Notes: generated by a model from the sequence alone, not told the origin. A stretch of DNA of 64,000 nt from Flavobacterium tibetense (GCF_003293845.1 NZ_QLST01000007.1:62001-126000); one strand, 5' to 3'; shown: positions 1-9,569, counted from the stretch's first letter. Translations and numbers: made by a program.

Positions 1-1023
1 TATTTACCAAAATTCTATATCAAATTCGAAAACAAAGACAATCGTGATGCTTATAAAGATGTAGCTAAAGAAGTTGCGTATTTGAAAGAGCAAAATGTAG
101 AAGGTATTGTGGTGGATTTACGTGGAAACGGCGGCGGTTCTCTAGAAACGGTTGTTAAAATGACAGGATTGTTTATCGATGAAGGTCCAGTTGTACAAAT
201 CAAATCATCTGGAAGAAGAAAAGAAGTGCTTTACGATACCGATAAAGGTGTACAATGGGATGGACCATTGGTGGTAATGGTAGATAATTTCTCGGCTTCG
301 GCATCTGAAATCTTTGCCGCTGCGATTCAAGATTACAAAAGAGGAATTGTTATTGGAAGTAAACACACTTACGGAAAAGGAACGGTACAAAATGTAATTG
401 ATTTGAACCAATTTGTTCGTGGGAATTCCTTAGGTGATTTGGGAGCATTGAAAACAACTACTCAGAAATTTTACAGAATTGATGGTGGTTCAACCCAATT
501 AAAAGGAGTTTTGAGCGATATTGTTTTGCCAGACAGATTCCGTTATTTGGATATGGGCGAGAGAGATGCAACAAATGCGATGCCTTGGGATAAAATTGAT
601 CCTGCGAAATATGTACCAGTATCGAATGGTTTTGAAACTATAATTGCAAAAAGTAATTCCCGAATTGCTACAAATGATAACTTCAAACTGATTGACGAAA
701 ACGCCAAATGGATTTTTGAAAGAAAAGATGATAACGATTTTGATTTGAATCTAGAAGCTTTCAAAGCTAAAATGAAAGACTCTGATGAGAAAGCTAAGAA
801 ATTCAAAGCTATTTCCGAATTTAATAACCAATTGCAATTTTCTTGGTTGCCATACGAAAATGAATTATTTGAGAAAGACGCTTTGTCCAAAGAAAAGCGA
901 GAACGTTGGCATGAAGAAATGCAAAAAGATATTTATGTTGATGAAGCTTTTAATGTTTTAGCGGATTTAAAAACTTCTGGCAAAGAAAATAAAGTTGCTG
1001 AAGTTAAAAAGAAGAAAAAATAA
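1..1023 (+). CDS. prc: Tail-specific (C-terminal processing) protease Prc/CtpA, 3' part
   Basis: Periplasmic serine protease of family S41 that cleaves proteins from their C terminus. The reading frame is open from base 1, so the true start, the N-terminal domain and most or all of the PDZ domain lie outside the window; a TTG at 82 is internal, not a start. Seen in the sequence: the S41 core motif DLRGNGGGSL, then NFSASASEIF, in which the codon at 298-300 is the expected nucleophile Ser, and TYGKGTVQ, in which the codon at 376-378 is the expected general-base Lys. Their spacing (26 residues) is one more than I recall for plant CtpA. The rest is the Prc-type helical C-terminal extension ending in a Lys-rich tail. 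It ends at a bidirectional hairpin terminator shared with the next gene. The family call is firm; cellular substrates cannot be read from the sequence. Confidence 0.9.
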   Translation, partial: YLPKFYIKFENKDNRDAYKDVAKEVAYLKEQNVEGIVVDLRGNGGGSLETVVKMTGLFIDEGPVVQIKSSGRRKEVLYDTDKGVQWDGPLVVMVDNFSASASEIFAAAIQDYKRGIVIGSKHTYGKGTVQNVIDLNQFVRGNSLGDLGALKTTTQKFYRIDGGSTQLKGVLSDIVLPDRFRYLDMGERDATNAMPWDKIDPAKYVPVSNGFETIIAKSNSRIATNDNFKLIDENAKWIFERKDDNDFDLNLEAFKAKMKDSDEKAKKFKAISEFNNQLQFSWLPYENELFEKDALSKEKRERWHEEMQKDIYVDEAFNVLADLKTSGKENKVAEVKKKKK

Positions 1024-1030
1024 GTTTAAA

Positions 1031-1061
1031 AAAACGCCAAATGAATTTCATTTGGCGTTTT
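1031..1061. terminator. Bidirectional intrinsic terminator
   Basis: A perfect inverted repeat: aaaacgccaaatgaa at 1031-1045 pairs with its reverse complement at 1047-1061 (the central A/T pairs must open to form a loop). It has T-rich sequence on both sides and sits between the converging protease gene and the coiled-coil gene. Confidence 0.85.
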
Positions 1062-1065
1062 CTTT

Positions 1066-1599
1066 TTATTGTAATTTCATTAAATCTTTCTGATTTTTTT
1101 CTTGGTCTTTTTCTAATTTCAGTAAGCGTTCGCGTAAAGAAAGATCTTTCTTTTTCCATTTGATTTCAGCTTCAGGAGAAATTTTTCCTTTTCGTTCCAT
1201 TTTTTCAAGAGCTTTCTGGTGTTTCTCAATTGCTTTTTGTTGTTTGGCAATTCTACTCTGATTTTTTTCTACGTTGCGAAGCGCTTTTGCTCTTTGATTA
1301 GCTTTTTTCTCTTTTTGGCGTAATTCTTTTTCAGCCTTTTTTTGAGCTTTTTCAGCTTTTTTCTGAGCCTGCTGTGCTTTTTTCTGCGCTTGTTCAGCTT
1401 CTTTTAGTGCTTTTTCTTGCGCTTTTTGTTCTTTTATTTTTTCAGCATTTTGTTTGGCTAATTCATTTTGTGCTTTTTCTTGCGCCTTAACATTTCTTAC
1501 AGAATCAATAATAACTGTTTCCATTTTACTCTCAATTACTTGAGAATATCCTACTTGAATACTAACGAAGGCTAATAATAATAAAATTTTTGTTCTCAT
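1066..1599 (-). CDS. Secreted Lys/Ala/Gln/Glu-rich coiled-coil protein of unknown function
   Basis: I do not recognise a named family. The 177-residue product starts with a Sec signal peptide (about residues 1-19, ending YSQ) and is then almost entirely charged helix. Residues about 40-110 consist of short degenerate repeats of the type AQKKAEKAQKKAEKE, predicting a long continuous coiled coil, followed by a further charged helix to the C terminus. There is no sorting domain or lipobox, so a periplasmic location is likely. A possible -7 element (TAACTTTG read on this strand) lies at 1624-1631. The composition is that of a spacer or scaffold such as TolA domain II, but there is no membrane anchor or TolA domain III, so that is only an analogy. 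Confidence 0.7.
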   Translation of the reverse strand: MRTKILLLLAFVSIQVGYSQVIESKMETVIIDSVRNVKAQEKAQNELAKQNAEKIKEQKAQEKALKEAEQAQKKAQQAQKKAEKAQKKAEKELRQKEKKANQRAKALRNVEKNQSRIAKQQKAIEKHQKALEKMERKGKISPEAEIKWKKKDLSLRERLLKLEKDQEKNQKDLMKLQ

Positions 1600-1648
1600 A
1601 ATTTCAATTTTTAAGTACTTTTACAAAGTTACGATAATTCTGACTATT

Positions 1649-2455
1649 ATGACCCTTTTTCGAGCGATATTACTTTTTGTGTTAGTTTGTTTCACTTTTT
1701 CTTGTAAAGAGTATGGAATTGAAATTTTTATTCCAAATCCCGATGAATTGGGCGAAAATACCACTACAGAAGCTGTAATTCCTGGAGATTTTAATTTTTA
1801 CCCAACATCTACGACCAATGTTATTTATCACCGAAAAGGATTTAGTTTTTCTTATTCTGAAACTCACGAACAATCAGAGTGGGTTGCTTACGAATTGACC
1901 GATAAGGACATGATAGCTACAAATTACAACCGACCATATTTCAATCAAGATCCAATAGTTACTACCGCATCAGCTGACTGGAGAAATTTCAAAAACTCGG
2001 GTTATGATAGAGGGCATTTGTGTCCGGCTGGAGATAGAAAATCTTCAAAAGAGTTGTATGATGAGACTTTTTTTACTTCTAATATTACACCACAAATTCC
2101 TTCTTTTAATAATGGTGTTTGGAATAGATTGGAACAAAAAACTAGATATTGGGCTACAAAATACAATGGACTTTATGTAATTACTGGTGGTGTTTTAAAA
2201 GGAGAATTAAAAACCATTGGTAAAGAAAAAGTTGCAGTCCCCAATTATTTTTATAAAATCTTAATGACCAAAGATCATTCCAAAATGATTGGTTTTTTAG
2301 TGCCTCACGAGCCATCTAAAGTACCTTTGTATTCTTTTGTGGTAACAGTAGATGAAATAGAAAAACTGACCGGAATTGATTTCTTTCCTGAATTAGAAGA
2401 TACTATAGAAAATAGATTGGAAGCTGAAGTGAGTTATAAGAAATGGAGTTTCTAA
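1649..2455 (+). CDS. DNA/RNA non-specific endonuclease, lipoprotein
   Basis: Beta-beta-alpha-Me (HNH-like) nuclease of the Serratia NucA family, which degrades DNA and RNA without sequence preference using one Mg ion. The 268-residue protein starts with a lipoprotein signal (lipobox FTFSC, Cys19), so it should be membrane-anchored on the periplasmic or surface side. The catalytic motif DRGH is at residues 120-123 (His123 the general base), followed by SNITPQ (Asn145), Asn154 and Glu162 at the positions expected for metal and substrate binding. The role is probably nutrient scavenging from extracellular nucleic acid (inference). Its stop codon abuts the stop codon of rodA on the other strand with no spacer and no visible terminator. 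Confidence 0.9.
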   Translation: MTLFRAILLFVLVCFTFSCKEYGIEIFIPNPDELGENTTTEAVIPGDFNFYPTSTTNVIYHRKGFSFSYSETHEQSEWVAYELTDKDMIATNYNRPYFNQDPIVTTASADWRNFKNSGYDRGHLCPAGDRKSSKELYDETFFTSNITPQIPSFNNGVWNRLEQKTRYWATKYNGLYVITGGVLKGELKTIGKEKVAVPNYFYKILMTKDHSKMIGFLVPHEPSKVPLYSFVVTVDEIEKLTGIDFFPELEDTIENRLEAEVSYKKWSF

Positions 2456-3712
2456 CTACCATTCATTGACTTTGTTTGCATCTAATTTGATGAAAATAAA
2501 AAGCATAATGGTAAACGCCCATAAACTAGATCCACCATAAGAGAAAAAGGGAAGTGGTACTCCAATTGTTGGAAATAATTTGATTAACATCGCAATGTTC
2601 ACAAAAAAGTGCGTAAAAAGATAAGTTGCTACGCAATACCCATAAACACGACTAAACTTTGTTTTTTGGTTTTCGGCTAAATAAAGAATTCGTAGAAACA
2701 AACAAACAAAAATGACGATTACAATAAAGCTTCCTACAAATCCCCATTCTTCACCAACCGTTGTGAAAATGTAATCAGTGTGTTGTTCTGGAACAAATCC
2801 ACCTTTGGTTTGCGTGCCTTCTAAATAGCCTTTTCCTGTTAATCCTCCAGATCCAATAGCAATCATCGATTGGTTTAGATTATAACCTTCTCGTTTCATG
2901 TCTACTTCTTCGCCTATCAAAACATCAATTCGGTCTTTTTGATGTGGCTCTAAGACATTGTTAAAGACATGATTTACAGAATAAGTAAACCCAATTGACA
3001 AAAGAAAAACAAATAAATAAACAAAGATGTTTCTTGTAATCTTTCTATTATTAACGTAATGAATTGCCATTATCAAAAATATTCCTAGAACGATGTAAAT
3101 AGGGTTAAATAATAAGGCTAAAAAGAATAAAAGAATTGCACTAACTCCTGCTCCTAAATACCAGCCAGGCAAACCTTCTCGGTATAGTACAAATACCAAT
3201 GAAAGAAAAATCATGGCACTTCCCGCATCGGGTTGCATTAAAATTAAAGCAACTGGAAGTCCAATAATGGCAAATGCAACTAATTGGTGTTTAAAGTTTT
3301 TTAAATTAATTTGGGAGAAAGTTAAATATTTGGCAAGTAATAAAGCGGTTCCTGTTTTTACAAACTCAGAAGGTTGAAATCCAAAACCGCCAAATTGATA
3401 CCAGTTGGTTTGTCCTTTTTTGGTAACTCCGAAAACAAATAAACCAAGTAAGAGTATGATTCCAAGAATATAAAAAATCAAGGAAAAACGTTCAAACATT
3501 TTGGCATCTAGAAAAAGTAGAATGCTAATTAATGGAATACTAAAAAATATAAACAGCATTTGACGGCCATAAATTTGTTCCAAATCAAATATGGAAGTTT
3601 CTTCGATGGGCAATGAAGCAGAATAAATGGTCAACCAACCCATTATTACTAATAGGAAGTATAAAAAGAGGCTCAACCAATCGATGCTATTTCCTATACT
3701 TTGATTTCTCAT
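2456..3712 (-). CDS. rodA: Rod-shape SEDS peptidoglycan glycosyltransferase RodA
   Basis: Inner-membrane polymerase that links lipid II into glycan strands and works with PBP2 in the elongasome. The 418 residues contain about ten hydrophobic segments. SEDS signatures are clear: QPDAGSAMIFL near residue 160, the loop with Asp271 just before GYNLNQS (the region of the catalytic Asp in RodA), IAIGSGGLTGKG, and the C-terminal GVPLPFFSYGGSS. It is the last gene of mreB-mreC-mreD-mrdA-rodA, and its start overlaps the mrdA stop by one base, which indicates translational coupling. Confidence 0.96.
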   Translation of the reverse strand: MRNQSIGNSIDWLSLFLYFLLVIMGWLTIYSASLPIEETSIFDLEQIYGRQMLFIFFSIPLISILLFLDAKMFERFSLIFYILGIILLLGLFVFGVTKKGQTNWYQFGGFGFQPSEFVKTGTALLLAKYLTFSQINLKNFKHQLVAFAIIGLPVALILMQPDAGSAMIFLSLVFVLYREGLPGWYLGAGVSAILLFFLALLFNPIYIVLGIFLIMAIHYVNNRKITRNIFVYLFVFLLSIGFTYSVNHVFNNVLEPHQKDRIDVLIGEEVDMKREGYNLNQSMIAIGSGGLTGKGYLEGTQTKGGFVPEQHTDYIFTTVGEEWGFVGSFIVIVIFVCLFLRILYLAENQKTKFSRVYGYCVATYLFTHFFVNIAMLIKLFPTIGVPLPFFSYGGSSLWAFTIMLFIFIKLDANKVNEW

Positions 3713-5625
3713 TAATTTTCGGGTTTTTCATCTTCTTTAATGGCTACTAAATCGGGTTTTGTTTGTGATGGAGTTCTTTGGTAAATAATATCTTCAATTT
3801 TTTTATATTCGTCTTGAATACTTCCATTTAGCATTCGGTCTTCTAAGTCTTTTCTAGTAATTTCGCCTTTAATGTATTTTTCTACCATCAAGGTTGCTAT
3901 AGGTCCGGCCCATCTAGCGCCCCAATAACCATTTTCAATGAAAACAGCAATTGCAATAGTTGGATTTTCCTTTGGTGCAAAAGCGACGAAAATAGAATGA
4001 TCTTTTAATTGATACGTTTTACCAGCCACTCTAATTTTATTTTCAGCTGTTCCTGTTTTTCCGCAAATTTCTAAATCTTTTACCTTTAAAGATGAAGCAG
4101 TACCAACGTTGTACACATCTGCCAATCCTTGAATTACTGGTTCAAAGTGTTTTGGATCAATTGTACTAACATGTTTGGTTCTGTATTTAATGTCGATTTC
4201 TTTGTCCTTTATTTTTTTTACAATATGAGGCGTGTAGTAATATCCTTTGTTTGCTACAACAGCCATCATATTAGCTAATTGTATTGGAGTGGTTAAAACT
4301 TCACCTTGACCAATAGCATTGGAAATGATATAAGAACTTCGTATCTGGTCTGGATTGTAATTTCTATGTTTTTTATAAAATTTGGTATCAGGAACTAAAC
4401 CTTTTCTTCCAATGGGCATATCTGTTCCTAAAAAGTCGCCCAATCCAAAACTTTTTACATGTTTGGACCAATTATCAACGGCATAACCCGGACTTTTATA
4501 TTTTTCAATGGTTTTTCTGTAAATGCTAGCGAAATAAGTGTTACACGAATTGTAAAACCCGTTATTTAAACGAGAAACACCAGAATCGTGACATTTCATA
4601 AAAGCTCCTCTAGCATAAAAGAAACCGTGATTACAAACAAATCCGGTGTTTTCATCAATTACTTCTTCATGCAGGGCAATTAGGCCTGTTACGATTTTAA
4701 ATGGAGATCCTGGCGGATATTCTGCTTGTAAAGCTCTGTCGTATAAAGGTTTTGCAATGGAATCTTTATATAGAGCCGTGTAATTTTTAGAACGTTGTCT
4801 ACCTACCAGTAAAGCTGGGTCGTAAGTTGGTGCAGAAATCAATGCTAAAATTTCGCCAGATTTAGGTTCTATTGCGATAATCCCTCCACGTTTATTAATC
4901 ATTAATTCGGTGCCGTATTTTTGAAGCTCCGCATCAATGGTTAGTGTTAGGTCATTTCCTTGTTGGGCAATAGTATCAAACTTACCTTCTTGATAAGGTC
5001 CAATTATTTTGTTGTGTTTGTCTCGCAATAAATATTTTACTCCTTTAATACCTCTCAATGTTTCTTCGTATTCTTGTTCTACACCTTGTTTTCCAATTAA
5101 ATCGCCACTGTTGTAATACGGATTTTTCTCAATAATACCTTGGTTTACCTGAGTGATAAATCCAAAAATATTGGCTCCATAATTTACTTGGTAATCACGA
5201 AGAGCTCTTTTTTGGACGTAAAAACCTTCAAATTTTCGTTCTTTCTCCTGAAAACCGGCATATTCTCTTTTGTTTAATTGGGATAGAAATACAGAAGGTA
5301 ATCTTGGACTATATACTTTAGCTTTCTCAATCTGTTTGATGAAATATTCTTTTGTTATACCTAATAGATTACAAAATCCTAAAGTATCAATATTTTTGAT
5401 TTCTCTAGGAACTACCATGATGTCATAAGAAGGTTGATTGGCTACCAATAACTTTCCGTTTCTATCATAAATGTAGCCTCTTTCAGGAAAATCAAAAACC
5501 TTTTTAATGGCGTTGTTTTCTGCTTGCAGTTTTAGATTTTCATCTACTACTTGCAAGTAAAAAATTCGTGCGAGTATAATTACAGCACTTATGATAATTA
5601 TTGCGGGTAATAATCCTTTTCTCAT
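3712..5625 (-). CDS. mrdA: Penicillin-binding protein 2 (elongasome transpeptidase)
   Basis: Class B PBP that cross-links peptidoglycan during side-wall growth, paired with RodA. The 637-residue protein has one N-terminal membrane anchor (about 7-25), a pedestal domain and a C-terminal transpeptidase domain. All three active-site motifs are present: SPFK at residues 307-310 (acylated Ser307), SCN at 360-362 and KTGT at 523-526. It overlaps mreD by four bases (ATGA-type) and rodA by one base. The C-terminal tail beyond the catalytic domain (about residues 590-637) is charged and probably disordered. Confidence 0.96.
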   Translation of the reverse strand: MRKGLLPAIIIISAVIILARIFYLQVVDENLKLQAENNAIKKVFDFPERGYIYDRNGKLLVANQPSYDIMVVPREIKNIDTLGFCNLLGITKEYFIKQIEKAKVYSPRLPSVFLSQLNKREYAGFQEKERKFEGFYVQKRALRDYQVNYGANIFGFITQVNQGIIEKNPYYNSGDLIGKQGVEQEYEETLRGIKGVKYLLRDKHNKIIGPYQEGKFDTIAQQGNDLTLTIDAELQKYGTELMINKRGGIIAIEPKSGEILALISAPTYDPALLVGRQRSKNYTALYKDSIAKPLYDRALQAEYPPGSPFKIVTGLIALHEEVIDENTGFVCNHGFFYARGAFMKCHDSGVSRLNNGFYNSCNTYFASIYRKTIEKYKSPGYAVDNWSKHVKSFGLGDFLGTDMPIGRKGLVPDTKFYKKHRNYNPDQIRSSYIISNAIGQGEVLTTPIQLANMMAVVANKGYYYTPHIVKKIKDKEIDIKYRTKHVSTIDPKHFEPVIQGLADVYNVGTASSLKVKDLEICGKTGTAENKIRVAGKTYQLKDHSIFVAFAPKENPTIAIAVFIENGYWGARWAGPIATLMVEKYIKGEITRKDLEDRMLNGSIQDEYKKIEDIIYQRTPSQTKPDLVAIKEDEKPEN

Positions 5626-6125
5626 CGCTTATTTGGCTTTATCAAGTAAATAATTAGTAAGCACATGAAGAAGGTAAAGATGGTGGCTAAGAAAGTGCGA
5701 CCAATTACCGATACAATTAAACTCAAACGGAAAAATTCTAATAAGAATAAAACCAAATGATGAATAAATATTGCTAAAATTAGAAAAGATATTCGCTCTG
5801 GAGTAATCTTGTCAGCAATTTTAACGGTTTGGTATTCGTAACTTAAACCAAACGAGAATTTAAATAAACTAGGTCTCACATAGGCTAAAAACAAAGATGC
5901 TGTAGCATGAACACCACCCGAATTTGTAAACATATCAAGAAATAAACCCAATAAGAAACTAGTAACTAAAAGTGTTGGTTTGTTTCCATTTACGGGAAAT
6001 AAAATAATGTATAAAACGTATGGAAAAGGGTTTAAATAACCCATAAAGTCAATATTGTTGAACAATAGCAATTGCAACATTAAAAAAAGAATAAAACGTG
6101 ATATGTTAGCTAATGAATCGTTCAA
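5622..6125 (-). CDS. mreD: Rod-shape-determining protein MreD
   Basis: Small inner-membrane protein of the elongasome, 167 residues with about five or six hydrophobic segments and few polar loops. MreD sequences diverge strongly, so the call relies mainly on size, hydrophobicity and its place between mreC and mrdA. The start codon follows the mreC stop by one base, and its end overlaps mrdA by four bases. It probably links MreC to the PBP2/RodA pair. Confidence 0.9.
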   Translation of the reverse strand: MNDSLANISRFILFLMLQLLLFNNIDFMGYLNPFPYVLYIILFPVNGNKPTLLVTSFLLGLFLDMFTNSGGVHATASLFLAYVRPSLFKFSFGLSYEYQTVKIADKITPERISFLILAIFIHHLVLFLLEFFRLSLIVSVIGRTFLATIFTFFMCLLIIYLIKPNKR

Positions 6126-6126
6126 T

Positions 6127-6948
6127 TTATTTTTTAGTTGTTTCGGTTTCTAAATTTTTCTTTTCGTCCTTTTTCTTGTTTTCGATTATATAAACATAAC
6201 CTAAAGCAGTCATATCGTTAAATAATCGCACGTTTATAGTGTAATAGTTGGTTTTTGGATCAATAAACACTTTGTCAATTTTTCCAATAGGAATATTTTC
6301 TGGAAAAATTTCAGATTCGGCTCCAGTTACAATAGAATCTCCTTTTTTAAGAGAAGCTAATCGTGGCACGTCAATCAATTGAACATAACCTGCATTTTTC
6401 CCATCCCAAATAAGAGAACCAAAATGTTCCGAATTTTTTATTTTAGCATTGATGCGCGATTTGGTATTCAAAACACTTAAAATCGTAGCGTAATTTTTTG
6501 AAGTTTTTTCAATTATACCAACAATTCCTTTGTCATTGATAACTCCCATATCAGTAAAAATACTATCTTTTTTCCCTCTATTTATTGTTAAATAGTTCTC
6601 TCTAACATTGAAGGAATTTTTGATAACTTTCGCTTTTCGGGCAATATAATCCGCATTAAAATCATCAAAATCATTCCAATTCAAAAGAGTATCAGCTTGG
6701 TTGAAAAGTAATTGTTTTAATCGGGCATTTTCTTCGGCTAGCTCACTGTTTCTCTCTTTCAAGCTTAAGTATTCGTTAGCGTCATTAATTTTTTGATAAA
6801 ATCCTCCAGTAACTGCATTAGCTGAATTGATATACTCACTGCGGTGGTAGGAGTGTGATTTTATAGTAAGCGTTAGCCCAATGCCCAAAAGCAGCAAAAA
6901 CAGCAATTTATAGCTGTTTTTAATAATAAAATAAATTATTTGCTGCAT
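6127..6948 (-). CDS. mreC: Rod-shape-determining protein MreC
   Basis: Bitopic inner-membrane protein whose periplasmic part activates PBP2. The 273 residues comprise a single N-terminal membrane segment (about 11-29), a coiled coil (about 50-80, SLKERNSELAEENARLKQ) and the two beta-barrel-like MreC domains (VINDKGIVGII, then SRINAKI and GKIDKVFID). It ends in a short Lys/Glu-rich tail. It follows mreB by ten bases in the same operon. Confidence 0.95.
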   Translation of the reverse strand: MQQIIYFIIKNSYKLLFLLLLGIGLTLTIKSHSYHRSEYINSANAVTGGFYQKINDANEYLSLKERNSELAEENARLKQLLFNQADTLLNWNDFDDFNADYIARKAKVIKNSFNVRENYLTINRGKKDSIFTDMGVINDKGIVGIIEKTSKNYATILSVLNTKSRINAKIKNSEHFGSLIWDGKNAGYVQLIDVPRLASLKKGDSIVTGAESEIFPENIPIGKIDKVFIDPKTNYYTINVRLFNDMTALGYVYIIENKKKDEKKNLETETTKK

Positions 6949-6958
6949 TTACTTTTCT

Positions 6959-7987
6959 TTATTTGATAAGAATACTTTTGTATTTGTTGATGTTTTTTAA
7001 CGCAATTCCAGTTCCACGAACTACTGCTCGTAATGGATCTTCGGCAATGTAAACAGGTAAATCGGTTTTTAATGAAATACGTTTGTCTAAACCTCTTAGC
7101 ATAGAACCTCCACCGGCTAAATAAATTCCTGTGTTATAAATATCGGCTGCTAATTCTGGAGGCGTTTGTGATAAGGTTTCCATAACAGCATCTTCGATAC
7201 GTTGAATGGATTTATCCAATGCCTTTGCTATTTCACGGAAAGAAACGTCTACTTGTTTTGGTTTCCCAGAAAGTAAATCCCTTCCTTGAACCGACATATC
7301 TTCAGGAGCGCTATCTAAATCTTCGGTAGCGGCACCAATTTGAATTTTTATTTTTTCAGCTGTGGTTTCTCCTACGAATAAATTGTGTTGTGTTCTCATG
7401 TAGTAAATGATATCATTGGTAAATACATCACCAGCAATTTTTACCGATTTGTCACAAACAATTCCGCCCAAAGCAATTACAGCAATTTCAGTTGTTCCAC
7501 CACCAATGTCAACAATCATATTTCCTTTTGGTTGCATAATGTCAACACCAATACCAATTGCAGCAGCCATAGGTTCGTGAATCAAATACACTTCTTTTCC
7601 ATTTACACGCTCTGCGGATTCTTTAACCGCGCGCATTTCTACTTCTGTAATGCCCGAAGGAATACAAATAACCATACGAAGAGCTGGTGTAAACCATTTC
7701 TTTTTTAATGCAGGAATACTTTTGATAAACATTTTTATCATTTGTTCCGAAGCATCAAAATCAGCAATAACACCATCTTTTAACGGACGAATGGTCTTGA
7801 TGTTTTCATGAGTTTTACCTTGCATCATGTTGGCTTCTTTACCAACGGCAATAATTTTTCCAGAAATCCTATCTCTTGCTACAATAGACGGACTGTCAAT
7901 TACAACTTTGTCATTGTGAATGATTAAGGTATTTGCTGTACCAAGGTCAATTGCGATGTCCTCAGTCATGAAATCAAGAAATCCCAT
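6959..7987 (-). CDS. mreB: Cell-shape-determining actin homologue MreB
   Basis: Bacterial actin that forms membrane-associated filaments and positions the elongasome. The 342 residues match the usual length. The phosphate-1 motif DLGTANTLI lies near the N terminus, the phosphate-2 loop is in VDIGGGTTEIAVI, and the adenosine motif is TGIYLAGGGSMLRG. It is the first gene of the rod-shape operon. The start at 7987 gives the amphipathic MGFLDFMTEDIAIDLG N terminus. It lies 55 bases downstream of purH on the same strand, so read-through is possible as well as its own promoter. Confidence 0.98.
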   Translation of the reverse strand: MGFLDFMTEDIAIDLGTANTLIIHNDKVVIDSPSIVARDRISGKIIAVGKEANMMQGKTHENIKTIRPLKDGVIADFDASEQMIKMFIKSIPALKKKWFTPALRMVICIPSGITEVEMRAVKESAERVNGKEVYLIHEPMAAAIGIGVDIMQPKGNMIVDIGGGTTEIAVIALGGIVCDKSVKIAGDVFTNDIIYYMRTQHNLFVGETTAEKIKIQIGAATEDLDSAPEDMSVQGRDLLSGKPKQVDVSFREIAKALDKSIQRIEDAVMETLSQTPPELAADIYNTGIYLAGGGSMLRGLDKRISLKTDLPVYIAEDPLRAVVRGTGIALKNINKYKSILIK

Positions 7988-8028
7988 ACGCTTTTATTGG
8001 GTTATTGTATTAATATTGGTTTTAATTA

Positions 8029-8036
8029 CAAATGTA
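8029..8036 (-). promoter_or_regulatory. Possible -7 promoter element for the mreB operon
   Basis: Read on the minus strand this is TACATTTG, a match to the Bacteroidota TAnnTTTG element, between purH and mreB. No clear TTG at the expected upstream distance was found, so this is weak. Confidence 0.35.
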
Positions 8037-8042
8037 TAAAAA

Positions 8043-9569
8043 TTAATGTTTGAAATGACGTGTTCCTGTAAATACCATCGCCATATTATTTTCATTGCAA
8101 TAATTGATGCTTAATTCGTCTTTAATTGAACCTCCAGGTTGGATCACTGCAGTTACTCCAGCTTTGTTTGCAATTTCCACACAGTCTGGAAATGGGAAAA
8201 ACGCATCACTCGCCATTACAGCACCAGTTAAATCAAATTCGAAAGAAGTTGCTTTTTCAATTGCTTGGCGTAATGCATCAACACGTGAAGTTTGCCCAGT
8301 TCCTGAAGCACACAGTTGTTTGTTTTTTGCCAATACAATGGTGTTTGATTTGGTATGCTTACAAATTTTTGATGCAAAAAGTAAATCTGCAATTTCTTCT
8401 TCAGAAGGTGTTGTATTGGTAACGTTTTTTAAATGCGACTTATTGTCTGTAATGCTATCTTTATCTTGAACTAAAATGCCATTTAAACAAGTTCTCACAT
8501 TTTTAGTAGGAAGTTCTACGTCATGTTGTACCAAAAGAATTCTGTTTTTCTTTTCTTCCAATAAATCTTGTGCTTCTTTTTCAAATGCTGGAGCAATAAT
8601 TACTTCGCAAAACAAACTGTGGATTTCTTCGGCTGTTGCTAAATCGATGGTGCCATTGGCAATTAATACACCGCCAAAAGCTGAAGTTGGATCACCAGCC
8701 AAAGCATTAACATAAGCAGCTTTCATGGTTTTACGAGTGGCAATTCCGCAAGCATTATTATGTTTCAAAATAGCGAATGTAGGTTCGTCATTTTTGAACT
8801 CATTCATCAAGTTTACGGCCGCATCAACATCAAGTAAGTTGTTGTATGATAATTCTTTACCGTTTAATTTGGTAAACATTTTGTCAAATTCGCCAAAGAA
8901 AAATCCTTTTTGATGTGGATTTTCGCCGTAACGCAACACTTGTCCTTTTGCGATACTTTCTTTGTAAATGGTTTCATCCGTATTGAAGTAACCAAAAATT
9001 GCCGCATCATAATGTGACGAAACATGGAAAGCTTTGGTGGCTAATAAACGTCTTTGTTCCAATGTGGTATTTCCGTTTCCTTCAGTATAAAAATTCAGGA
9101 AAGTAGCGTATTCTTCCACTGAAGGAACAATAACAGTATCTTTAAAGTTTTTAGCAGCAGCACGGATTAATGAAATACCACCAATGTCAATTTTTTCAAT
9201 AATATCAGTTTCACTCGCTCCTGAAGCCACCGTTTTTTCAAATGGATACAAATCTACAATCACCAAATCCAATTGTGGGATATTAAATTCTTCCATTTGT
9301 TTCACATCACTAGGATTGTCTTGACGGTTTAAAATACCTCCGAAAATTTTTGGATGTAATGTTTTTACTCTTCCGCCTAAAATTTCAGGAAAATCCGTAA
9401 TGTCTTCCACAGCAACCACTGGAATGCCTAAATCTTTGATAAAAGCTTCGGTTCCGCCAGTAGAATAAATGGTTACATGGTTTTGGTGTAGCGCTTTAAC
9501 AATAGGTTCTAAACCTGTTTTGTCGAATACCGAAATTAAAGCCGCTTGAATGTTTTTTGTTGTGTTCAT
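8043..9569 (-). CDS. purH: Bifunctional AICAR formyltransferase / IMP cyclohydrolase PurH
   Basis: Catalyses the last two steps of purine synthesis, AICAR to FAICAR and then to IMP. The N-terminal MGS-like cyclohydrolase domain includes YSTGGTEAFI and GGRVKTLHPKI. The transformylase domain includes VLRYGENPHQ, LKHNNACGIA with the conserved Lys-His pair, and SDAFFPFPD. I place the start at 9569 (MNTTKNIQAAL), which gives 508 residues. The frame stays open to 9743, but the extra 58 codons would encode a non-conserved Lys-rich segment and would run through a good promoter at 9626-9656. The gene is transcribed towards the mreB operon. Confidence 0.96.
   Translation of the reverse strand: MNTTKNIQAALISVFDKTGLEPIVKALHQNHVTIYSTGGTEAFIKDLGIPVVAVEDITDFPEILGGRVKTLHPKIFGGILNRQDNPSDVKQMEEFNIPQLDLVIVDLYPFEKTVASGASETDIIEKIDIGGISLIRAAAKNFKDTVIVPSVEEYATFLNFYTEGNGNTTLEQRRLLATKAFHVSSHYDAAIFGYFNTDETIYKESIAKGQVLRYGENPHQKGFFFGEFDKMFTKLNGKELSYNNLLDVDAAVNLMNEFKNDEPTFAILKHNNACGIATRKTMKAAYVNALAGDPTSAFGGVLIANGTIDLATAEEIHSLFCEVIIAPAFEKEAQDLLEEKKNRILLVQHDVELPTKNVRTCLNGILVQDKDSITDNKSHLKNVTNTTPSEEEIADLLFASKICKHTKSNTIVLAKNKQLCASGTGQTSRVDALRQAIEKATSFEFDLTGAVMASDAFFPFPDCVEIANKAGVTAVIQPGGSIKDELSINYCNENNMAMVFTGTRHFKH

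Noticed and set aside
82..1023. Protease gene starting at the TTG of position 82
   Set aside because: The same frame is open to base 1 and the residues upstream continue the S41 fold, so the gene simply enters from outside the window.
7385..7708. Open frame on the plus strand inside mreB
   Set aside because: Antisense shadow of a highly conserved gene; composition not protein-like.
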